Assembly: GCA_027031685.1 (NCBI GenBank)
Contig: JALVPS010000335.1
Span: forward strand, 1-12,091
Direction of reading: 5' to 3'
From: Gammaproteobacteria bacterium
Lineage (GTDB): Bacteria; Pseudomonadota; Gammaproteobacteria; UWMA-0217
DNA length: 12,091 nt
The notes beneath the pieces were generated by a model. That model saw only the letters and a list, made by a program, of their open reading frames with translations. It had not been told where the DNA came from and ran no database searches. The position numbers were made by a program, and so were the translations under genes. Of the stretch, positions 6,899 through 12,091 are shown in pieces (the stretch's first letter is position 1; each line of letters opens with the position of its first letter).

Positions 6899-8249
6899 GG
6901 TGGCGCGCCTCCGTTTCCTCGTTGCCGTCGGCGCGCAGCGCCGCCACCACCCGTTCCATGCGGGCCGCGCGCGAGCCCTTGACCAGCACCACCGTCTGCC
7001 CGTCCAGCCGCGGGCGCAGGCGGGCCAGCAGATCGTCCAGATCGGCGCTGTGCTCGGCGCCACTACCGAAGGCCTCGGCCGCCGGGCGGCTGCCCTCGCC
7101 CAGGGTGAACAGGGCGTCCAGGCCGGCCGCGCGGGCGCGGCGGCCGATGTCCGCCAGGTGGCCCTCGGCCGCCGCGCCCAGCTCGGCCAGCTCGCCGAGC
7201 ACCAGGATGCGCTGCCCCGGCTCGTCGGCCAGCACCTCGATGGCCGCCGCCAGGGAGGCTGGATTGGCGTTGTAGCTGTCGTCGATGAGCGTGGCGCCGC
7301 TGGCGCCGGCGCAGCGCCGCAGCCGCCCGGCCACCGGCTCGACGGCGGCCAGGCCGGCCACGATGTCGGCCACCGGCACGCCGGCGGCCAGGGCCGCCGC
7401 CGCGCCGGCGGCGGCGTTGCGGGCGTTGTGGCGTCCGGCCAGGCGCAGCGGGACCTCGCGCACCTCACCTGCCAGTGCCAGGCGCAGGGGGGCAAAGTCG
7501 ACGATGCGCACCTCGGCCTCCGGCGCGCTGCCGAAGCGCAGCCGACGCCGCCCCTCGGTGAGTGTCTGCCAATAGGCGGCGAAGGCGTCGTCGGCATTGA
7601 TCACCGCCACGCCGTCGCCTCGCAGGCCGGCCCAGATCTCGGCCTTGGCGGTGGCCACGCCGGTCAGGTCGCCAAACCCCTCCAGGTGGGCCGGCCCGGC
7701 GTTGTTGACCAGGGCCACGTCGGGCCGCGCCAGGTCGGTGAGCCAGGCGATCTCACCCGGGTGGTTGGCGCCCATCTCGATGACCGCCCAGTCGTGTTCT
7801 GGGCGCAGGCGCAGCAGGGTGAGCGGCACGCCGATGTCGTTGTTGAGATTGCCCACGGTGGCCAGGGTGGGGCCGACGCGGGAGAAGATAGCGGCCAGCA
7901 TTTCCTTGACCGTGGTCTTGCCGTTGCTGCCGGTGAGGGCGATCACCCGCGCCGGGCAGCGCCGCCGCCAGCCGGCCGCCAGCCGGCCCAGGGCGCGTCG
8001 CGTGTCGTCCACCACGATCTGCGGCGCGGGGTGGTCCACGGGGTGCGCCACCACCAGGCCGGCCACCGGCAGGTCGGGCTGCGCCGCCAGCACCTCATGG
8101 GCGTCGAAGCGCGGCCCGCGCAGGGCGAAGAACAGCCGCCCGGCGGTTTCGGCGCGGGTGTCGGTGGCCACGCCGGCCACCGGCCCGTCCGCCCCGCGCA
8201 GGGGGGCTTGCAGCATGGCGGCGATCTCGGCCAGGGTCAGCCAGCTCAT
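6888..8249 (-). CDS. murF: UDP-N-acetylmuramoyl-tripeptide--D-alanyl-D-alanine ligase
   Basis: Cytoplasmic Mur ligase that adds the D-Ala-D-Ala made by DdlB to UDP-MurNAc-tripeptide, completing the pentapeptide. It has 453 residues against 452 in E. coli. The N-terminal domain carries VATDTR (27-32) and FFALRGPRFDAHEVL (40-54). The P-loop is ALTGSNGKTTVKEM (104-117, Lys111). GNLNNDIGVPLTLL (133-146), EMGANHPGEI (158-167), NNAGPAHLEGFG (182-193), AGRHNARNAAA (271-281), DDSYNANPAS (323-332), LGELAELG (351-358) and KGSRAARME (424-432) are all family signatures. An in-frame start exists 81 nt further upstream, but the residues it adds match nothing in MurF. The ATG at 8249 overlaps the murE stop by 4 bp and has GGAGG 7 nt upstream. 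The C-terminus is short and acidic-to-His-rich and overlaps mraY. Confidence 0.97.
   Translation of the reverse strand: MSWLTLAEIAAMLQAPLRGADGPVAGVATDTRAETAGRLFFALRGPRFDAHEVLAAQPDLPVAGLVVAHPVDHPAPQIVVDDTRRALGRLAAGWRRRCPARVIALTGSNGKTTVKEMLAAIFSRVGPTLATVGNLNNDIGVPLTLLRLRPEHDWAVIEMGANHPGEIAWLTDLARPDVALVNNAGPAHLEGFGDLTGVATAKAEIWAGLRGDGVAVINADDAFAAYWQTLTEGRRRLRFGSAPEAEVRIVDFAPLRLALAGEVREVPLRLAGRHNARNAAAGAAAALAAGVPVADIVAGLAAVEPVAGRLRRCAGASGATLIDDSYNANPASLAAAIEVLADEPGQRILVLGELAELGAAAEGHLADIGRRARAAGLDALFTLGEGSRPAAEAFGSGAEHSADLDDLLARLRPRLDGQTVVLVKGSRAARMERVVAALRADGNEETEARHHAA
6908..6912 (-). promoter_or_regulatory. Shine-Dalgarno site of mraY
   Basis: GGAGG on the minus strand lies 9 nt before the mraY ATG at 6896-6898, inside the 3' end of murF. 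It supports this ATG, which sits upstream of the murF stop, and shows that the 11-bp overlap is a real start rather than a mis-set one. Confidence 0.75.
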
Positions 8250-9748
8250 CGGCCCGCCTCCGCAAACCAGCGCGCCACGCTGGCGCGGTCGCTGAACGGG
8301 CGCCGCTCGCCGCCCACCAGCTGGCAGCACTCGTGCCCCTTGCCGGCCACCAGCACGGCGTCCTGCGGCCCGGCCAGGTCCAGGGCCTGGCGGATGGCCG
8401 CTGCCCGGTCGCGCTCCACCTGCACGGCATCGCGGTCGGCCATGCCGGCCAGGATGTCGGCCACGATGCGTTCCGGGCGCTCGCCGCGGGGGTTGTCGTC
8501 GGTGACGATGACACGGTCGGCCAGCCGCTCGGCCACCTGCCCCATGAGCGGCCGCTTGCCGGTGTCACGCTCGCCGCCACAGCCGAACACGCAGATGAGC
8601 CGCCCGGGCACGTGCTCGCGCAGGCTGGACAGGGCCAGCGCCAGGGCGTCCGGCGTGTGGGCGTAGTCCACCACCGCCAGCGGCGCGCCCTCGCCCACGC
8701 GCTCCATGCGGCCAGCCACCGGCGTGACGCGCCCCAGGCGGGCGGCGATGTCGGCCAGCGGCAGACCCAGCCAGCGCAGGGCGGCGGCGGCGGCCAGCAG
8801 ATTGTCCACGTTGAAGCGCCCCAGCAGCGGGCTGGTGACGTGCGCCTCGCCCTCCGGCGTCACCAGCCGGAAACGCAGCCCGGTCGGGCCGGCCTGCACG
8901 TCGTGGGCGGACAGGGTGGGCAGTTGCAGGCGCTGGCCGCTGGCCGAGAAGGCGGTCAGGGCCAGGTCGTCGGCCAGCTCCTCCAGCCAGGTGGCGCCAA
9001 AGGGGTCGTCGGCGTTGATCGCGCCGGCCTGCAGGCCGGGCCAGGAGAACAGCATGCGCTTGCAGGCCGCGTAACTGGTCATGTCACCGTGGTAGTCCAG
9101 ATGATCGCGGCTCAGGTTGGTGAACAGTGCGAAATCGTATCGCACACCGGCCACCCGCGCCTGATGCAACGCGTGGGACGACACCTCCATCACGGCGCGG
9201 CCGGCGCCGCCGGCGCGGATGTCGGCCAGGACCCGGTGCAGCTCCACGGCGTCGGGGGTGGTGTGGGTGGCGGCGCGTTCGGCGCCGAACAGGCCGGCCC
9301 CCAAGGTGCCGATGATGCCCACCGGCTCGCCGCCCTGCCGCAGGGCGTGGGCGATGTAGTGGGCGGTGGAGGACTTGCCGTTGGTGCCGGTGATGCCGAC
9401 CAGGGCGAGATCGGCCGAGGGGGCATCGAAGAAGCGGTCGGCAATGATGCCGGCGCGCTGTGCCAGGCGCGGCACCGCCACCAGGGGCACCGGCAGTTCG
9501 GGGGGCACCACCCCCGGCACCGGCTCCCAGGCCACCGCCACAGCCCCGCGCCGCACCGCCTCGGCGGCGAAGTCCAGCCCGTGGTGGCGCTGGCCACAGA
9601 CGGCCAGGAACAGGCTGCCGGGGCGCACGCGGCGGCTGTCCAGGGTCAGGTCGGCCACGCGCAGGTCCCTGCCCGGCGCGGACTCCGCCAGTCCGGCCAG
9701 CAGCTCGGCCAGCAACTTGCCGGTGACCTCGGGCGCGACCAGTGTCAT
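8246..9748 (-). CDS. murE: UDP-MurNAc-L-Ala-D-Glu--meso-2,6-diaminopimelate ligase
   Basis: Cytoplasmic Mur ligase adding the third stem residue. It has 500 residues against 495 in E. coli. The N-terminal domain shows LTLDSRRVRPGSLFLAV (34-50). The P-loop is GITGTNGKSS (118-127, Lys125). THTTPDAVEL (161-170), MEVSSHAL (187-194), FTNLSRDHLDYHG (209-221) and SYAACKRMLF (225-234, with Lys230 at the carbamylated lysine) follow. GRFNVDNLLAA (310-320), VDYAHTPDAL (360-369), VFGCGGERDTGKRP (387-400) and the DNPR motif (418-421) mark the C-terminal half. DNPR is known to select meso-diaminopimelate; lysine-adding enzymes differ there. VAGKGHE (467-473) closes the signature set. The start overlaps the ftsI stop by 4 bp, with a purine run (AGGGGGGA, 9755-9762) just upstream. 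Confidence 0.98.
   Translation of the reverse strand: MTLVAPEVTGKLLAELLAGLAESAPGRDLRVADLTLDSRRVRPGSLFLAVCGQRHHGLDFAAEAVRRGAVAVAWEPVPGVVPPELPVPLVAVPRLAQRAGIIADRFFDAPSADLALVGITGTNGKSSTAHYIAHALRQGGEPVGIIGTLGAGLFGAERAATHTTPDAVELHRVLADIRAGGAGRAVMEVSSHALHQARVAGVRYDFALFTNLSRDHLDYHGDMTSYAACKRMLFSWPGLQAGAINADDPFGATWLEELADDLALTAFSASGQRLQLPTLSAHDVQAGPTGLRFRLVTPEGEAHVTSPLLGRFNVDNLLAAAAALRWLGLPLADIAARLGRVTPVAGRMERVGEGAPLAVVDYAHTPDALALALSSLREHVPGRLICVFGCGGERDTGKRPLMGQVAERLADRVIVTDDNPRGERPERIVADILAGMADRDAVQVERDRAAAIRQALDLAGPQDAVLVAGKGHECCQLVGGERRPFSDRASVARWFAEAGR
8257..8261 (-). promoter_or_regulatory. Shine-Dalgarno site of murF
   Basis: GGAGG on the minus strand lies 7 nt before the ATG at 8247-8249, within the last codons of murE. 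It decides the murF start in favour of this ATG over the in-frame start at 8330. Confidence 0.8.
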
Positions 9749-11460
9749 ACCGGATCCCCCCTGGCCGACCCGGCCGCCGGCACGCTGTCCAGGTCGTCGG
9801 GCGGCACGTTGAGGATGTTGAGCGCCTCGGCCATGACGCGCGAGAAGACGGGCGCGGCCACCTGCCCCCCGTAGAACTGGCCGGCGCCGGGCTCGTGGAT
9901 GACGACGACGACCACCAGGCGGGGGGCGTCGGCCGGCGCCATGCCGGCGAAGGCGGCGATATAGCGGTCGCGGGCGTAGCCGCCACGCACCGCCACCTTG
10001 GCGGTGCCGGTCTTGCCGGCCACGGCGTAGCCGGGCACGGCGGCGCGGTAACCCGTGCCCTGGGGCGAGACCACGCCCTCCATCATGCGCCGCACCAAGC
10101 GGGCCGTGCGCGGCCGCAGGACCTGCTCCACGGCATTGCTGCCCTGCCCCTTGATGAAGGTGGGCGGGCGGTAACGGCCGTCGTCGGCCAGCACGCCGTA
10201 GGCGCTGGCCAGCTGCAGGGCGGTGACGGCGAAGCCGTAGCCGAAGGACAGGGTGGCCCGGTCCAGGGGATACCAGCGCGTGTAGTCACGCAACACGCCG
10301 CCCGCCTCGCCGGGGAAGCCGCTGCCGGTGTTCTGGCCGAAGCCGACACGGTGGAACACGCTCCACAGCTGTTCCGGCTCGATGGACATGGCCAGCTTGC
10401 TGGCCCCCACGTTGGACGACTTGGCGATGATGGTGGCCAGGTCGATCTTGCCCAGATTGTGCTTGTCGCGGATGGGGAAGCCGCTCACCCGATAGTGGCC
10501 GGGGGCGGTGTCCACCATGCTGTCGGGGCGGAAGCGGCCACTCTCCAGGGCGGCGGCGATGGTGAACGGCTTGGCCGTGGAGCCCGGTTCGAACAGGTCG
10601 GTGACGGCGCGGTTGCGGTAGCGCGCCGGGTCGCCCAGTTCGCGCCGGTTGTTGGGGTTGAAGCCGGGCTGGTTGGCCATGGCCAATATCTCGCCGCTGC
10701 GCGGGTCGAGCACCACGATGGAGCCGGACTTGGCGCGGTGCCGGCGCACGGCCCGGCTCAGCTCCCGGTAGGCCACATACTGGATGCGCGCATCCAGGCT
10801 CAGGCGCAGGTCCTTGCCGGGCTGGGCGGGGCGCAGCAGGGCCAGGTCGTCGATGATGTGGCCGCGCCGGTCGCGCAGCACGCGCTTGAGGCCGGGCCGG
10901 CCGGTGAGCCAGTCGTCGAAGGCCTTCTCCAGCCCGGCCTGGCCGTGGTCGTCGATGTCGTTGAAGCCCACCACGTGGGAGAACACCTCGCCCATGGGGT
11001 AGTAGCGGCGGTACTCGCGCTGGGCGTTCACGCCCGGCAGGCCCAGGGCCAGCACCTGGCGAGCCACGTCCGGATTCAGGTGGCGGCGCAGGTAGAGGAA
11101 CTCCTTGTCCGCATGGCGCGCCAGCCGCTGGCGCAACCGCGCCGTGGCGATCCCGAGGGCCTGGCCGAGGGCGGCCAGGTTGTCCGGCGTGGCCGGGAAC
11201 AGCTGCGGGTTGACCCAGATGGAATCCACGGGCGTGGACACCGCCAGCAGCTCGCCGTTGCGGTCCAGGATGCGGCCGCGGTGGGCGGGAATGGCGATGG
11301 TGCGCGTCTGGCGCGCATCGCCCATGCGGCGCAGGAAGTCGTGCTCGAACACCTGCAGCTCCACGGCCCGCCCCACCAGCACGGCCATGCCCAGCAGGAA
11401 CAGGCCCAGCACCAGGCGGCGCCGGCCGGCGTGGTCGTCGATGACGGGGCGCGCGGTCAT
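9745..11460 (-). CDS. ftsI: Septal peptidoglycan transpeptidase FtsI (PBP3)
   Basis: Class B penicillin-binding protein that cross-links new peptidoglycan at the septum, working with FtsW. It has 571 residues against 588 in E. coli. A short basic cytoplasmic N-terminus is followed by one membrane anchor (about 14-33). The periplasmic non-catalytic (pedestal) domain has IPAHRGRILDRNGELLAVS (57-75) and YRRYYPMGEVFSHVVGF (150-166). The transpeptidase domain has the nucleophile motif STAK (Ser294-Lys297), SSN (348-350) and KTGTAK (483-488), all intact. The ATG at 11460 overlaps the ftsL stop by 4 bp. Upstream of it I see only a GGTGGTGG run that also encodes the C-terminal valines of FtsL and no convincing Shine-Dalgarno site, so translation is probably coupled to ftsL. 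Position after ftsL and before murE makes FtsI far more likely than PBP2. Confidence 0.98.
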   Translation of the reverse strand: MTARPVIDDHAGRRRLVLGLFLLGMAVLVGRAVELQVFEHDFLRRMGDARQTRTIAIPAHRGRILDRNGELLAVSTPVDSIWVNPQLFPATPDNLAALGQALGIATARLRQRLARHADKEFLYLRRHLNPDVARQVLALGLPGVNAQREYRRYYPMGEVFSHVVGFNDIDDHGQAGLEKAFDDWLTGRPGLKRVLRDRRGHIIDDLALLRPAQPGKDLRLSLDARIQYVAYRELSRAVRRHRAKSGSIVVLDPRSGEILAMANQPGFNPNNRRELGDPARYRNRAVTDLFEPGSTAKPFTIAAALESGRFRPDSMVDTAPGHYRVSGFPIRDKHNLGKIDLATIIAKSSNVGASKLAMSIEPEQLWSVFHRVGFGQNTGSGFPGEAGGVLRDYTRWYPLDRATLSFGYGFAVTALQLASAYGVLADDGRYRPPTFIKGQGSNAVEQVLRPRTARLVRRMMEGVVSPQGTGYRAAVPGYAVAGKTGTAKVAVRGGYARDRYIAAFAGMAPADAPRLVVVVVIHEPGAGQFYGGQVAAPVFSRVMAEALNILNVPPDDLDSVPAAGSARGDPV

Positions 11461-11729
11461 GGGACCACCACCATCACGGTCTCACCCGGGCCGGGTGTCT
11501 TCATGGACAGCTGGCGCCGGGCGCGCAGCTCCACCTCGGCCGGCGTGGACAGGGCGGCCTGCTCCAGCTGCAGCCGGCCCCATTCGATGTCCAGCGCATC
11601 ACGCTGGCGTTCCAGCTGCACCAGACGCTGGAACAGGCGCCGGTTCTCGTGCTGGCTGGCCACGATGGCGAAGGCCGAGACCAGCACGGCCAGACCCAGG
11701 GCCAACACACCCGCCAACCGCCAGCTCAT
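11457..11729 (-). CDS. ftsL: Cell division protein FtsL
   Basis: Small bitopic membrane protein of the FtsQ-FtsL-FtsB divisome complex, which activates FtsW-FtsI. It has 90 residues, shorter than E. coli FtsL (121) but in the range of many proteobacterial homologues. A transmembrane helix spans about 5-24, preceded by only four residues, so the cytoplasmic tail is nearly absent. A periplasmic heptad-like coiled coil runs from about 27 to 60 and contains EWGRLQLEQ (49-57), a typical FtsL segment. The end, with LRARRQLSMKTPGPGE (68-83), matches the family's C-terminal motif. FtsL is poorly conserved, so the assignment rests on this pattern together with its place between rsmH and ftsI. The ATG overlaps the rsmH stop by 4 bp, with GGAG (11738-11741) 8 nt upstream. 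Confidence 0.93.
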   Translation of the reverse strand: MSWRLAGVLALGLAVLVSAFAIVASQHENRRLFQRLVQLERQRDALDIEWGRLQLEQAALSTPAEVELRARRQLSMKTPGPGETVMVVVP

Positions 11730-12091
11730 CGGATCTTCTCCGCCACGCGCAGGACCGCGCTGCGGGCACGCGGGTTGGCCGCCACTTCGTCGGCCGCGGG
11801 ACGCACCGGCTTGCCCAGCAGGCGCAGGGGCGCCACGCTGTCACTGGCGGTCACGGGCAGCTTGCGCGGCGCCTGCGCCGGGCGCGAATGCGCGCGCAGG
11901 AAACGCTTGACGATGCGATCCTCCAGCGAATGGAAGCTGATTACCGCCAGGCGGCCATGTGTGCCCAGTGCCTGCAATGCCTTCTCCAGCCCGAGTTGTA
12001 GGTCCTGTAATTCGTCATTGATATAGATGCGGATGGCCTGAAAGGTGCGCGTGGCCGGATCCTTGCCGGGTTCCCGGCCCGGCACGGCCGC
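11726..12091 (-). CDS. rsmH: 16S rRNA (cytosine(1402)-N(4))-methyltransferase, 3' part (N-terminus off the window)
   Basis: S-adenosylmethionine-dependent methyltransferase (formerly mraW) that methylates N4 of C1402 in the decoding centre of 16S rRNA. The frame is open to the window edge, giving the C-terminal 121 residues of an enzyme usually about 310 long. Counted from the edge, PATRTFQAIRIYIN (12-25), GRLAVISFHSLEDRIVKRF (46-64) and NPRARSAVLRVAEK (106-119) are signatures of the RsmH C-terminal region. A GTG at 12083-12085 lies in frame but is internal, because the conserved sequence continues upstream of it. In this cluster rsmH commonly follows mraZ, which would be outside the window, as would the operon promoter. 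Confidence 0.97.
   Translation of the reverse strand, partial: AAVPGREPGKDPATRTFQAIRIYINDELQDLQLGLEKALQALGTHGRLAVISFHSLEDRIVKRFLRAHSRPAQAPRKLPVTASDSVAPLRLLGKPVRPAADEVAANPRARSAVLRVAEKIR

Noticed and set aside
8250..8330. An upstream murF start giving 27 extra residues
   Set aside because: The extra residues are the off-frame reading of the end of murE and match nothing in MurF. The ATG at 8249 has GGAGG at the right distance and gives the expected family length.
6897..8666. A long plus-strand open frame opposite murF and part of murE
   Set aside because: Same compositional artefact: Gly-, Gln-, Ala- and His-rich translation with no recognisable fold, against an intact MurF with all its motifs on the other strand. 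Similar frames at 8333-9874, 4605-5969, 3304-4506, 2303-3475 and 1047-2411 were rejected for the same reason.
9742..11910. A very long plus-strand open frame (722 codons) opposite ftsI, ftsL and part of rsmH
   Set aside because: Its predicted protein is low-complexity, rich in His, Gln, Gly, Ala and Val, with no domain motif. It lies opposite strongly conserved genes. At this GC content, G/C-rich third codon positions remove stops from the opposite strand.
1..12091. A previously undescribed system, mobile element, RNA gene or defence island
   Set aside because: Every base is accounted for by conserved dcw genes in their standard order. I saw no transposase, tRNA-like fold, repeat array, inserted frame or composition break.

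Overview
The window is one uninterrupted block of the bacterial dcw (division and cell wall) cluster, read entirely from the minus strand. In transcription order (right to left) it holds rsmH (3' part only), ftsL, ftsI, murE, murF, mraY, murD, ftsW, murG, murC and ddlB (5' part only). The two edge genes are cut by the window ends and show no sign of being broken genes. The nine genes between them are full length with their key active-site motifs intact.

The gene order is that of Gammaproteobacteria and Betaproteobacteria (rsmH-ftsL-ftsI-murE-murF-mraY-murD-ftsW-murG-murC-ddlB), with no murB between murC and ddlB. The base composition is very GC-rich (about 70% by eye, not counted). MurE carries the DNPR motif of meso-diaminopimelate-adding enzymes, so this is a Gram-negative-type peptidoglycan. 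FtsL and the other proteins look most like a high-GC gammaproteobacterium (for example a Chromatiales or Ectothiorhodospiraceae-like lineage), but the exact taxon is an inference.

Layout: 1-741 ddlB (partial); 738-2162 murC; 2159-3250 murG; 3247-4443 ftsW; 4440-5816 murD; 5816-6898 mraY; 6888-8249 murF; 8246-9748 murE; 9745-11460 ftsI; 11457-11729 ftsL; 11726-12091 rsmH (partial). Every one of the ten junctions overlaps: eight are ATGA (4 bp), one is TGATG (1 bp, mraY/murD) and one is 11 bp (murF/mraY). No base in the window lies outside a gene, so there is no room for a conventional intergenic promoter or terminator. The block is almost certainly one transcript whose promoter lies upstream of rsmH, outside the window.

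Together the genes make and polymerise the peptidoglycan precursor. MurC, MurD, MurE and MurF add L-Ala, D-Glu, meso-DAP and D-Ala-D-Ala to UDP-MurNAc in the cytoplasm, with DdlB supplying D-Ala-D-Ala. MraY moves the pentapeptide sugar to undecaprenyl phosphate (lipid I), and MurG adds GlcNAc (lipid II). FtsW polymerises and FtsI cross-links at the septum, with FtsL as part of the divisome scaffold. RsmH methylates 16S rRNA. I found no mobile element, RNA gene, CRISPR array or novel system; this is a conserved housekeeping region and the findings below are modest.
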